64,000 bases of DNA from Bilabrum cf. latius (GCA_965178125.1 OZ237768.1:186001-250000); one strand, 5' to 3'; shown: positions 12,695 to 24,661, numbered from the stretch's first letter. Notes: generated from the sequence alone by a model not told the origin. Program-made: numbers and translations.

Positions 12695-13441
12695 TTAACC
12701 ACAGTCGGCCGGTTGTCCCAGACACCTTCCCAGGAGCATGAATCCGATGCGAAGTTGCAGTGGCATCGACCTGGAGGCACGCCCGCACAAGCTGCTTGCC
12801 GCGTGGTTCATCAGCCATGACTCGAGCGCAGCATTTCGCTTCGTAGCTTCCTCCTCAGGAATGTCGCGGTGCGGAATGGCCGCATCTTTATCCCCAGTGT
12901 CGGCTGGCAGCCCGTGGATCGCGCGGCATGCCGCGGCGTAGTCCTCTTTCATCTCCAGGTGAGCGTGCCACACCTTGTCCGTGAGCTCCCTGGGTGAGAA
13001 TCCTGGGTCACCTTCAGTCATCAGATCCGGTGCCACAGCGCCGTCAGCCATTGCAGCAGCCCAGGAACACAGGTACAACTGGTATGACAGAAAACCACCG
13101 AGCTACACCTGGGGCGACAGTGAGCTGCATTTCTCTCGCACAGCCTTTGAGAGCGGACTCCAGTCGTGATCATTCAGTCTGTCTACAGGAGCCCTGTCAT
13201 GCGAGACGTAGATCTAGTCAATCAGGTCATAGGCTGCACTTGATATGCTACACTTCAAGGATTTGCATCGATGAGCTCCTCACTTGAACCAATCAGGACA
13301 TTTGTCAAGTTCACATCTATCTTCATTTTTATTCAAGAGGTCTAGAAGGGTCGGGAACGGTGACGGATCCGGTTCGGAAGCTTTCTCTGCTGCCCCAGTG
13401 GCGGCCCCTGCCCCCTTGTCGGCACCCCCAGCTGAAGCCAT
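12695..13441 (-). CDS. Small protein with a WHxH motif (weak resemblance to DUF1399/GRDP-type domains)
   Basis: Model: exon 1 13441-13284, intron 13283-13239, exon 2 13238-12695, 233 residues, stop TAA at 12695-12697. This is the only TAA terminator in the window. Without the intron, exon 1 stops at TGA just after CPDWFK; with it the phase is consistent. Two TAGs (13216-13214, 13105-13103) are read as Gln. The core TDKVWHAHLEMKEDYAAAC followed by IPHRD resembles the WHxH...YaxxC...HH pattern of DUF1399/glycine-rich-domain proteins. That is a motif-level impression, not a confident family call. The 45-nt intron is unusually short and its acceptor is uncertain (CAAG at 13239, or TAG a few bases upstream). 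A decayed copy of the 3' part lies just to the left. Confidence 0.6.
13239..13283 (-). other. Probable 45-nt intron in the WHxH-motif gene
   Basis: Donor GTGAGG at 13283-13278, acceptor CAAG ending at 13239. Removing it joins exon 1 (2 nt over) to exon 2 (1 nt before the codon) in phase. The length is shorter than the other introns in the window (83-131 nt), so the exact boundaries are tentative. Confidence 0.5.
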
Positions 13442-13657
13442 TTTCGACAGTCTTGCACTTGTCTCGTGGAGTCTTACACACACCACACAGTGGTTTTAAC
13501 CCAATATTGATCTGGATGCTTGCTGCTCGCCGGTTCCGTTGCAAGGCATGCGGCGCCGCAGCGTCTAGATCTAGACACTCGAGGCCTGCCTCGTTTCAGT
13601 GGATGAGTGTGTCACCCAGAAGTACGAAACTGAGATTTACATTCATTCGTCCGCAGC

Positions 13658-16600
13658 TCATGGATTGCCCCAGTACAATGCCACCACTGCCGCCGTCCCG
13701 GCCAAGACGGACGCTGTGAGCCCCGGCCGAAGCCAGGCCCGCGCCTCCTCCAAGCCGCAGCAGCACATGCGGCCCGTGGCCAGCAGCCTCTTCCTCTCAT
13801 CTTCTCCCGCCTGCTCTGCATCTTTCTCTGTCTGCAGCTTCTGTTCCTGCAGAAGCTCGCCAGCGAGGCCCCACCGGAAGGTCGTGTTCTCCACTTGTGA
13901 CTCACTCGGCGCCGCAGTGGCGAAGGAAGCGACCAGCAGGGCGCAGCTGGCGGCCAGGAAGTTGATCGCTGAGAAATGCATGTAGTGCACGCTGAAGAAT
14001 CCTGCGATCCCCCCAGTGATGCCCCCGACGTGATGATCGTCCGCCCCCTGCTCCCGGGTGGCAGCAATCACAATGTCGCCGATGAACCGCGTCAGTCCCA
14101 GGGTCCATCCGACCGCCAGCCCAGCGATCGCGCCCCAGTTGTTGACGCGCCTGGAGCACGCACCCCACACGAACACCGCAGACACCGGCCCCGCGAAATA
14201 TGCCGGCGGTTTCTGCACGTACGCAAACAGCTGGTCTCCCATGAGTGGAATGACAGGCAGCCATAGGATACTCAGGACGCCCATGCCCAGGATGGCGAGG
14301 CGGCCGATCCACACCGTCACGGCCTCAGGGGGTGTGGCGGGCAAGCCGAATAGGGCAGCCGCCGCCGCCTCCTCAGCTGCTTCCAGAACGCCCCCCCCCT
14401 GCTGCTGTGGGGCGAATGCCACCGGAGCTGCAGTAGCTGCGCATGCAGATGCTGCCCCGGTGCCAGCATCCCGCCCATCGCTCCCCTTCTTATCAGCAAT
14501 AGTGGCGCATGCCTTCCCTACCCGTGCCTGCACCATCGAGTCACCTGCCGCAGCCACTTCTACTGACCCTCGCAGCTCCTGTGACATGTCCCGCGCGGGG
14601 AGGCCGGCGCTTCCCGGGTGCTCTTCGCGATCATCATCGCTGCACGATCTATTTAATGCAGCAGCAGTCAATCCACAACCACCCTTGCCCGAGCTGGGAC
14701 CAGTGCCGCGACCCAGCTCCTCATCTACCGCGCTGCCTCTGTCTCCTCCAGGCGCTGCCCTTCCGGGGCTCGTCTGGGCCTGCACCAGCATGGCGGTCTC
14801 GTTGGCCGACCCTGACGACGCCTGTCTGCCCCTGTGAAACGATGCAGAGGTGGATGAAGCGGCCCCTGCCCCGTACAAACCACTGGCATTCAGCTCTAGC
14901 TCTCGCTCATATGCACTACCATCGCCATTGGCCTGGTCACTATCATCACCAGGCACCAAGGTCCCCAGGTCAGCTTGCAGGCTGCCGCCATCTTCTCCCA
15001 TCGAACTGCTCTCCATCGCGCCGCGATCCACCTTGCTTGCATCAACATGCGTTGCGCCCTCCCCCGAGCCTCCCGGCGGCAAAGCACGTCCGTCTCTAGC
15101 CCTGTACCCCGCGCCTGTTGCTCCCCCCTTGCCCCCTCCCTAGCCTAAAGCGCCCCCGCACCCGCCCTGGCAGCTCCCGCAGCATGCCCCCCCGCACCTG
15201 TCCACAGCGTCGTGGCACTCCAAGCACCTGTTCTCGCAAGCCGCCCTGCAGCAGAGACACCTCGAATACACGTCCAGGGCAAATACCGTCCCCGCGCTGT
15301 TGAACACAGAGGCCAGCGAGCTCATGAGGCTGGCGAGCACCGCAGCCAGCACGAGGCCCCTCGCGTGCAGCGGCAGCACGCGGCCGATGAGCCACGGGTA
15401 GGCCCCATCGAACACGATGGGAGGGATGGATTTGGTGGGCAGGAACGAGGGCAGGATACCGTCCTAGGCCATTAGGGAGCGGGCGGCGAGGCCGGGGATG
15501 ACGAGCAAAAAGGGTGGCAGCAGCTTTAGGATGGCAGCGCACAGCGTGCCCACCTCGCCGTGGGCTATGTTGGCTGCTGCCAGTGCCCTCTGCGTGATGA
15601 CCTGGTCGCAGGCCCAGTACCAGATGGCCATGGTTGGCAGCCCAAAGACCATGGCCGTCCATGGGTAGGTCCCGTCATCCACGGGCCTCCAAAGGCTCAT
15701 CCTGTCGTAGCCCTCGTAGGGGGCGGCCACGTCTTGCCACCCAGGCCAGGCGGCACCCATGGTACTTCTCGACGTGCCCGAGGGCGTCGCGGACGAGTTC
15801 CCTCCTGCTCCTGCACCGCCTTCTCCTGCACCTGCGTCCCCATTGCCAGGCCCATCCCCGCAGTACGCGTGGTAGAGCCCTTCAAGGGAATCGTCGTCCA
15901 GGACAGAGACAGCCCCCCCGTCAGGGTCCGTGAAGATGAGCGTCCCGTTCGACAGCTGCCGCGTGGAGTCACACAGCTCCTGCACCCAGTTCGGCGTGTT
16001 GGACCCGCCGCCCGGCCCCGAGCCCCCCTGTCCCCCACCGCCCGTCTGGCCCGCAGAGGTGCCACCAGCAGCGGCGGGTACAGCGTCGGCGTGGTCGCAG
16101 AATCCCGAGAGGTCGTCTCCTGCCCACTCCTGCCAAGTGGGCGCCGGCATGGGGTAGGCCTCTTGGGAGGGGGACATCCTGCCGCTGATCTCGGATATGC
16201 CGCCGCTCTCAATGACGGCGAAGATAAGAATGAGCAATCCACCGGTAAACAGGACGGCCGTCTGCAAAGTCTCGGTCCATACCACTGCTTTGAGGCCGCC
16301 CACCGCGGTGTATCCCAGAGTGAGCAGGATAAGCATCACCACGCTGACCAGTGGGCTCACGGCAGAGCCAGAGACGACCGCAAGAACCAATCCACCCGCG
16401 TACAAGGTGGCCGATATTTTGGTCAGCACGTACAGGACGAGCGATAACGCTACAACACTCTATCGAACACACTCCCCGTATCGAAGCTTGAGATACCCCA
16501 GTGTTGTAGACACGTTGCTTTTCATGTAGACTGGCAGCATCACAAAGGCAAGAAACACTATAGGACCCGTCGCGAACCACTCGAATAAGCTGACTGCCAC

Positions 16601-16873
16601 ACCAGAAGAGGCGGCGGTTCCAGTCAATCCAATGAAGTGCTCAGCCCCTATATTGGACATCAGCAGCGAGCACGCCACCATCCACCATACGACACCCTTT
16701 TCAGCCAAGAAGAAACTCGTTTGTTCACCGCTAGACCCTTGCGATCGACCCGCAGACCAAGCCACTCCAATTAAGACGACGAAGTAGACACCAAGCGACA
16801 TCCAGTCAACGAACGAGAAGCGCAGGCTATCAGCGTCGCAAGCACCGTTGGATGATTCAGAATTGCTGCTCAT
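13658..16873 (-). CDS. SLC5/SSS-family sodium:solute (sugar-type) symporter
   Basis: A membrane Na+-coupled transporter of 1071 residues in one exon, TGA at 13658-13660, with three TAG (Gln) codons (16460, 15464, 15140). It follows the SGLT pattern in order: N-terminal FLAEKGVVWWMVACSLLMS and IGAEHFIGLTG, LVLYVLTKISATLYAGG, AVGGLKAVVWTETLQ, AIWYWACDQVITQRALAA, LASLMSSLASVFNSAGTVF, then IGDIV and SVHYMHFSAINF near the C-terminus. Two large insertions are unusual. One is a Gly-rich loop of about 100 residues before the YPWTAMVFGL block. The other is about 300 residues between the FNSAGTVF helix and the GRLAILGMG helix, beginning with a Cys-rich stretch (about 15165-15270). Animal SGLTs are about 650 residues. 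Substrate cannot be read from the sequence. The last ~115 codons are duplicated at 12311-12640. Confidence 0.92.
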
Positions 16874-17075
16874 ATTTAATATTAACAGAGGTGAGGCACT
16901 GCTAGCGCTTGCCTACGGGCGGAAATCAAACGGGCTACGCGCAACCTCGCCGAGGCTGTGTGATGACAGGATCGCGACGGTTGGCACGATGACACGATGA
17001 TGCTGGCAGCCACCAGATGCGTGCCACGCAACGATGGGACTGAATCACCTCATATCAATCGCAATTACAGCAGCG

Positions 17076-18757
17076 TCACTTGCCCTCATCCGCGCTGGCA
17101 CTGGCCCCCTTGCTGCCCCCCTCAGCGGGCGCCGCCTGCTCCTCCTCCAGCTTCCTCGTCTCGGCCACAGTCTGGTCCGCGGTCCCCTTCAGGTACGACC
17201 CGGCCGCCCCAAACATGCTGCCAAGCCCGCCCACAACAGACCTTACGGTGTCGTTCTTCATGGCGGCCTTGCCAACGGAATGGGCAGCGCCCACGGCTGC
17301 CTGCCCCGCCGCCTTGGCTTTCCCGCTCACATCGTACTGCGCGTCAATGCCAGCGATCCCCCCGGCCGCGGACTTGTACAGCCCCTGCCCCATCTCCGTG
17401 AGCCCAAACCTCGCATCGATCGACCTCACACCCCCCTGGATCTTCTGGCTCAGGTCATCGATGGCCTGGCTGACCCCGTACCTCCGGTTAAAGGACTGCA
17501 CGTACACGGTCGCGCCCTCGAGCCCCTTCTTAGTCGTCACATACCCCTGGGCGAGCATCTTTGCGATGGCCTGCTGCGCCTCGCTGTACTTGGTCGCGGG
17601 GGTGGAGGCTGCGGCTGCAGCAGCGCCAGCGCCCGCAGCACCAGCGGCTCCAGCGCCCGAACCGCCGCCAGCCGACGAGGACCCGCCCGCGTCACCGCCG
17701 GCATCCGCGCCCGCGTCCTTCTTGTCAGGATCTTCCGCACCTCCATGAGAAAGAGCTGATGCCAAGAAAACGTGCACGGGTGCTCCGTTGATCTCCTGCT
17801 AGTCCAGCGAGACGGCAGTGGCTGCGGCCGCGAGATCGTGGAAGACTACGATTGCCAATCGCTTCTCCTTGTGCCGCACGTCTGCGATATAAATAGTACA
17901 AAAGAGGGAAACGCATCAACATGGGGGGATCCATCGTCTGGAAGGCTCGAAGAACACAGCACACGTAGCTCTTCGATCCGCTGCGCAACCGTTCTTGCTG
18001 CCTCACCGCTCTGTGTGATGATGCGGGATACCGATCCGCACCGGCCAAATACATCGAGTAGAATCTCTTGAAGCTGTTGCGGCGAATCGCCGGCCGGGAC
18101 GCCGGTGGCCACTACAGCTCTTGGAATTTCTTCTGCCGAGACGAAGCCAGTGTTTCCAGCGGCAGCGCCGCTCCCTCCTGCGGACCCTCCTGAAGCACTC
18201 GCCGCAGCACCAGCTGCTGTGGCATCCGCATCAGAAGGAGCATCTCCAGCACCACTGCCCGATGCAGCAGACGATGAGCCGGCGTCTCCAGCGCCAGTGC
18301 CTCCACCGGAATCGCCGCCGTCGCCCTCCGCGCCAGCAGCCGGCTTCTACGGCGATACTGGACCGAAACCAGGTGTCACCTTGACAGCCTCAGGTTCTCG
18401 CACGGGTTTTCTATGGGATGAGGCGCCAGAGATTGATCCAGTAGACGACGCAGGGGTTCCAGGTGCCGCCGCGGACGCGGGAACCGGGGTAGCAGCGCTT
18501 GGAGTTGTAGGACCGCCAAACCCAGGCACAGATGCAGGTGCAACAGCATGCACGGTAGATCCTTCTTCTATTCCAGCGCCAGCGAGCGACTGGCTTTCGT
18601 TGATCAGGATACCAGCAAACACCAGCGTTGCACTGCTCCACCCCAGCTTAGCTAGAATAACTGCGAGCAGATCCTTGCCATTACTATCACCATCAACCTC
18701 AATGTCAAATTGCGGGGGGCTCTCAAGGCCTTTTGTTGGGACTACGGTAAGTTTCAT
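17076..18757 (-). CDS. Ubiquitin-like domain + RRM + BPA1-like C-terminal region
   Basis: Exons 18757-18007 and 17881-17076 give 518 residues, ending in TGA at 17076-17078. TAGs at 18349-18347 and 17801-17799 are Gln. Residues about 1-75 look ubiquitin-like (FDIEVDGDSNGKDLL, then LVFAGILINESQSLAG and EEGSTVHAVAP). After an Ala/Gly/Ser-rich linker, an RRM begins at VVATGVPAGD and runs through ILLDVFGRCGSVSRIITQS across the intron to LAIVVFHDLAAAATAVSL. The C-terminus matches plant BPA1-type proteins: AKMLAQGYVTTKKGLEGA, IDARFGLTEMGQGLY and VGKAAMKN. Start: the first Met before the ubiquitin-like strand; an in-frame start upstream at about 18871 is possible. Domain calls are by eye. The combination suggests an RNA-binding or membrane-associated adaptor, which is inference. 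Confidence 0.82.
17882..18006 (-). other. 125-nt intron splitting the RRM
   Basis: Donor GTGAGG (18006-18001), acceptor TATATCGCAG ending at 17882. It is phase 1: AGC G|AC GTG. Exon 1 of 751 nt and exon 2 of 806 nt join in frame, and the RRM continues smoothly from RIITQS to VRHKEKRLAIVVF. The unspliced frame would break the domain. Confidence 0.88.
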
Positions 18758-18942
18758 TCCTTTCTTTAGACTCCAAGTGTGATGCGGGTTTGTGCTGTTT
18801 CGCGCGTCTTTCCAGGAACAATTCTTTGCTTCATCACCAGAGTTTTGGTTGCGACCGGTAATTGCGACCAAGCCGAACCGACATGATGTCGGGTACTCTT
18901 TTAATATTTTGGAGGGCGGTTAGGCCAAGGGCAACGTTGTTC

Positions 18943-21900
18943 ATGTTTTCATTTTCTGATTCTTCGCAAGGAGCGCGGGCACTGCAGAGTTCGCATGAAT
19001 CATTGAGGGGCTACGAGTAGCGTGCCAGCCTGAAGCAGTTGGAAGCCGATGCCAAGCAGTCAGCACCAGAGAAATCCGCCCAAAGCGCTGACTACGTTCT
19101 GATCTCGCTGGCCAGAATTCACCCGCGCGTGTCGGCAACAGCCTGTTTCTCTCTTGCGGAGTCGTCGTCCCTGCAGGGATTCCAAAGTGCGTGGGACGGT
19201 CGCAGCGACTGGCGCTGCGCACTGCCAGGGACCACCTGGTGTGAAGTGCCAGCTATGATTAGGTTGTTTGCCATACGGCTAGCTAGGGATGCTTTGATGC
19301 AGCGGCATGTACTCAGCCTGCTTTCTGGATATGAGCATCAAGTTGGAGCAGCAGCTGCTGAAGATGCTGGAACGATTATTGTGGATGCCTCTGTGCCAAT
19401 GTGCCCGCTATCCCTAGCAATTATTTCTGCTGCGAGGTGCTGTGGCTATTCCGTTGTGACACCGGGTCTTTCTTCTGCCTCGAGCACGGAGTCGGCACAA
19501 CTTCCGACGGTGGAGGCCTTGGATCTGCGTGGCAGGCAGGTGATTGCAGTCCTCACAAAGGGAAAGGGCCGAACTTCTTCGTGGATCAAGTATTTTCTTA
19601 CGTCATGGAGTGCTAGGCCTGCTCGGGATACATCAAAGTCGAGCACAGAGCGAGCGAGCACGCATCCTGCCAGCATCCCGACCATTTACGAGGTGCCCGA
19701 GGGCTCTCTAGAGGTCGCGCTGAGCAAGGTAGATTTGCCAGAGCACGCGCACCTTGGTATCCCCACGCGCAGCAGCGGGGCTAGGCATGACGGACCTCGG
19801 TCCAATTGCGGAGCAGGTCTGTTTGCTGATGCCTTGCTAGACGTTGCAGCCGGTAACGAAGTCAGCTTTGCAGTCCGCGGCAAGGGCATGGAACATGGTG
19901 CTCGTGAAAGCGCAGAAGCTGAAAGCCTTCCGTTATTATTCGGTGGATCCCACGAAACAAGTGACGCAAGCTCCCCCACTGCTGGCACCATCCGAGTCGA
20001 GGCGGTGCTGCTGCAGGAAGCAGGAATGCCTGCGGTAGGAGCCGCTGACGTTGGACGCGGCACGCCAACCAAGAGGGCAGGCCCCGGCCGCACCACAACC
20101 CGAGGACCTAAGCGCGTGCGAATGGGCAGAGGAGGCGCCTCACCTCCAGGAGGCGCCCTGTAGGCGTCCCACCGGCTGGGGAGGTCGAGGGGCGCTGGCA
20201 GGATGGTCGGTTAGTCTACAAGGCGAGGAGGAGCCGCTGGGGTACTTGACGGTGTGGCGAGTACGGGCAGGTCGGGAGTTGTTCTCGGCAGTAGCGTGGC
20301 CTCGTTTGCTCGCATGGGCGGGCAGCGTCACGAGGAGGTCGAGGAGTCAAAGCACGAGCACGAGCACGAGCACGACCGCAAGGGGGAACCGCTGCTCCAG
20401 CGCGGTGATTTCGGCAGGCACAGGCTAGTGTGCAGGCTGGACCTGCTTGACGACTCCATGGCACCACAGGGGGCAGATCGAGCTGAACCCAAACCCAGTG
20501 CCAGTCCTGAAGTGTGGGTGCAATCAGTTGTGTCTTTGGCTGTGCGCGGCGAACCAACGGACACGAAGGACCTGCGTGCGGTGCAGGCACTTTTGGCGCG
20601 TGACATGCAGGCTGCTGCTCAGCTAGAGGGGAGTGGAGGCATCCGTAGGGGAAGGAAACTCGGTGAAGCGGGCGGGCCCAGCCGTCTAGGACCCGGCAGT
20701 AGGCGCACTAGTGACCACAAAGGAGAAGGTGGGCTGGTGAGCTGGCTGGAGAAGCTGAGCGGGCTTGAGATCGACCGTGATGACGACAGGGGCAAGGCAG
20801 CTTCGGCTGGGCTCTGCCTGCAGTACAGTGCAATCGAGGCTGTGCAGTAGAGGAGCGGGAGAATAGCACAATAGGCCTGGGGCAGGGTGCAGGAGCACCT
20901 GATCGCCAAGACGCAAGGGCAGGATATGCAAAATGTGCCGGCCGGCAGGCTGCAGGCGTTGTTGCATCAGGCCATCCAGCGCGGCTTGGAAGACACTTGG
21001 ACCGGCAGGATCGGCATTCAGCGAGCCTGGGCTGCGGATGCTTCTGCGCATCTCACTTTGCTTGCCATGGCTGCAATGGGTCGCGCGGATGCCGCCGACA
21101 CTCGTACGCTCGAGGTGCCGATGGAGAGCTCGGCAGAAGATGGTGGGTAGCATCCGAAGCAAGCGGGCCTTGAAGCTGATTTCGCGGGGTCAGTTACACG
21201 AAACGACGCTCTACTTGCTCATGGATCGCACAAGGATGCATTATATCATGCGGCCGGCGTGATTGGAGCAGTCGCTGCTGTAAAGGCGTGGCTTGCCGAA
21301 TAGCAGCGGCTGCAGCAGTCGCCGAGCCCGAGGCAGCCGAGAGGCGGAGCATCTGGTCCTGTGAGGCGTCGCATGGAAGTTGACCTATAGGCTGTGCACG
21401 CGATCGAAGTGTTTCTGCAGGTGCCCTCAGGTTTCATGCGACTGGGTCCTGGTGAGCTGGCGGTGTTGACTGGCCTTTGGGCGCTGGGGGTTAGGATTGA
21501 GGTAAGCGGTGGCGATGACAGCGGCCCCCGGGGGGCTACATCAGGCAGGCCGCAGCTCCCTGCGGACGAAGTGCATGGGGTAGATGTGGATGAATGGGGG
21601 CTTGTAGCTGGTGGTGAGGCTGGGCCATTGGCCGCTGGTGGGCGATCACCGACGGGTCCAGAACTCGATGCACCCACCCAGCATCGCCCTTCCCTTATCG
21701 TTCGCATGGGAGGAGACAAGGTGATTCAGGACATCGAGAGTGCCGCTTAGAAGACAGCCTCTGTGTCGTTTACGACGGGTTCAGCGCTGCTGTTCGGTGC
21801 AGCGGCATCGAGACGTGGCGGCGGCGGCGTGTTGGGGTCTATCGTTGGCACGCGGTCGGTTCGATCTGAGCTCCAGCGCGAGGAGACGGTGCACAGCTCG

Positions 21901-24567
21901 ACCACTGGGGAACAGATTGGGAGAGGGCAGGACCAGGACCAGGAGTCGGTTGCAAGTGCATCGCATGACGGTGCCCTGCAGCTGCATGATTTGGATGCAC
22001 TATCAGAAGCGCAAAGCACCAATGGAAATGCTCACGAGGACGACATAGCAGCCCAGGCCGAAGATGGTGAAGGAAGTAAGAGCAGGTCGAGCCGTGCTGC
22101 AGAGCTCGGGTCAAGATCAAGGGGCAGAGGGCCGACAGGTGGACGAGGACAAGGAGGACTGCAGAAGCACGCGCCCGCTGCTGCGACTAGTGCTGCTGCT
22201 GCTGGTGCGGGGGAGCGCCAACAGGGCACCAGCGGTAGGGTGAATGAATCGGACCCCTGGGTCGGTGCAGGAGATGAGGACCTGTTCAGGCAGCTCCCGC
22301 CTAAGCTTCCCGCTCCATCTGCGCAGGAAAAAGTACTTTTATCGAAGAGGCGCGGGGCAGCCGATCCAACAGCGTCGTGGCTGCAGCGTGACGGCAGTCC
22401 TGGTCGGCACGATAGGCAGCAGGATTGCGAGGCAGCAACTGGCGACAGACAGCCGCAGCCATCAAAACACGGCGCACCTCGGCCCACCAGCCCCAGTGCT
22501 TTGCTGAAACGAGCGCGCGAATCGCTCCAGGACAATTCCGCTGCCGAGCCCGATGGGGCCCGCGGCGCACCAAGCGACCACCGCAGCCACAGCCACAGCC
22601 AGCAGCAGCCTCGATGGAGAGACTCTGCCGCAGTAGCCCGTGAGTTGACGAACCCAGCTGCCCACGCCAATCTGAAGGCGAGCGCTTCCCGAAGAGCCAG
22701 CAAGGGTGCCCGCCGGGGCCCGCAGAGGCCGAAGCGCAAGCCAAAGCCCAAGCCTGGCTGGAACGGCTTCTTCATGCGTGGAGATAGCAAGGACGACGCC
22801 GAAGACGCGAGGGCAAAGGCCGCACAGCGGTCCGTGTTCCGTACCGACACGGCCACTCGAGAGCAGTGGAAGGAAAGCTAGAGCCCGCTGAGAGAGAAAC
22901 AGCTTCAGTACCTTCGGAGGAGCAAGCGCGCCCAGGACAGACCTGCCGGGCGGGTCATTCGCAAGCCGCAGCTGCCGCAAGAGGCAAAGAAGAGCTTCCA
23001 CAAGCAGCGGTCCCACAATCAGGGGGGCCGCCACCGAGGAGGTTCCCGCGGGTGTGACGCCGACCTCGATGGCATCGGGGTGCCAGTCGAGGTGGTGCAC
23101 GTGCCTGACGACTCCCAGCAGCGTGTCAGCAGGACAAGCATCCTTAGCTCCTCTGCCCCGCGAGCCATGATAAGAGCCAGGATGCAAAGTACTCCGGGAC
23201 AAGACTCTGTGGCAGTGGCCGCTAATTTCGACTCAATGCATGATGGCGCGCTGGCAGCAAGGGAAAAGACCGATTCAGCAGACGAAACAGTTCGCAACCC
23301 GCGGCAAGTCACTGCATGGCCAACTACATCACTGGACCATGACGTGTCGGGCAAGGACGACCGCACCGTGGGACATGGCGAGGCATCCGCCGGTGCTCCC
23401 GCCCCAGTCGGCTCAGCCCCGCCACTGACCCCACGCCTGACCAAAGGCGACATGCCTCAGGTGTCCCCCTCTTATACACCGTCCAGCTCCCGTGCCGATA
23501 GCCGTGGCGCGCATTTGGGCGATAGCGCCACCTCGAAACACAGCCTCTTTCCGAGCGTGAGGCATACCCAGAGCGTAGAGGACAGCGACGGCAAAGGTGA
23601 GGAGGAGGCGCTGACTCGCGATGGTCAGCCAGAGTCAGGCCGCGAAACGCCTCAGTCCCCTGGTGCAGGTCAGGCGGGCTCGTAGCCGTCCAATGTGGGA
23701 GGATCCTCCGTCGGTGGCACGTCTGCTCGTCCAAGCGGCGTCCCTTCAACGACCGGAATCGATACATAGGCTGCTGCATCGGCCAGCAGTATCTCCCAGC
23801 CTACTGGCCGGTGGCCCTCAGCAGCGCCTGCCCGGCCGTCCATGTACACGGCGCAGCCAGCCACAACGAATGCATCTCCTAGGTATGCGAGCGACCATGG
23901 AGCCCACATCAACGAGATGGGCCTTCTTTCGGAGAGGAAGGTGTCCTTTGCCGCCGCTGTGGACCTGCGCACCTTTGACGGCAGGGCGCCGACTCACGCC
24001 AGCAAGCCGTCGGGTATACAACAACGAGGTAGCGAGCCGTCGGGGGGCGATATGCCAGCTGCGGAGGATGGCAGAGGGCCAGCTCGACCCCAAGCCCCGC
24101 TTGCCAGCAGTGACCGACCGGGGCCAAGGGCCCCTGCCATCATTGGGCAGTTCAAGGGGAGGGCAAGAGGGGCAGAGCCAACCCGCGATCCACGGTCGCA
24201 TGGAGGGAGGGACCAGGGGTCGGAAACCCAGGCAGGGTTCCCATCTGCACCTGCACCCGAGCAGATCATGAATAGCAGCACAGTTCCAACTCCGTCCACA
24301 GAGCAGCACACCGGGCAGCAGCGCAGTGAGCTGCGCGACCTGCAGGCCATGTCTCGCGCTGGCCTGCCCGCATCGCCGCCTCGAGGCTCCAGCCGAGGGC
24401 CGAAGCCAATGCCAGCGGCGACGAAGGATATGGGAATTCGGCTGATTGTAGACGAGCAAGATGTCAAACCGCTGCGGTGGGACCTGCCCAGGACGCCCTC
24501 AGGCGGTTCCGTGTCGAGACTTCTGCGTGCCTATGCGAGCCGAGAGGGAAAGAGCGGGACTGGCTGA
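18943..24567 (+). CDS. Large unrecognised protein (1874 residues)
   Basis: Not recognised. The frame from ATG at 18943 to TGA at 24565-24567 is open apart from 12 TAGs read as Gln (19018, 20161, 20212, 20848, 20872, 21148, 21301, 21388, 21748, 22879, 23683, 23767). The N-terminal ~230 residues look folded, with few low-complexity runs and patches such as ADYVLISLARIHPR and LAIISAARCCGYSVV. A second ordered patch lies near 20880-21130 (LQALLHQAIQRGLEDTW) and a third near 21390-21500 (IEVFLQVPSGFMRLGPGE). Much of the rest is disordered and basic, with a (His-Glu)4 run at 20353-20376 and a Lys/Pro-rich tract (RPKRKPKPKPGWNGFFMRG) near 22730. The start is supported by the first in-frame ATG just before the open frame. 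It is divergent from the minus-strand gene that begins at 18757, with 185 bases between. Confidence 0.75.
20353..20376 (+). repeat. (CACGAG)n hexamer repeat coding (His-Glu)n
   Basis: Three copies of CACGAG followed by CACGAC encode HEHEHEHD within the large unrecognised protein. It is a short in-frame simple repeat. Confidence 0.9.
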
Positions 24568-24661
24568 GACTTGATGGGTTTGTGGTACGTGGCTGACTAT
24601 CCTTACGGTTTTTTAGGGTCGCTCAATCACCGGGTATGCTCAACCTTCATCCATCGATCAA

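Noticed and set aside
13658-15082. 474-residue minus-strand frame as a complete gene
   Set aside because: It is only the C-terminal part of the symporter; the frame continues upstream through TAGs at 15140, 15464 and 16460 to ATG 16873.
16430-16460. Intron in the symporter gene near 16440
   Set aside because: With TAG as Gln the frame is continuous (LKLRYGECVRQ to LYVLTKISATLY) and matches the SGLT spacing; no splice signals are needed.
20216-23202. Many long minus-strand ORFs opposite large plus-strand genes
   Set aside because: GC-rich codon bias makes long antisense frames common; none shows motifs or continues across its neighbours as the coding strand does.
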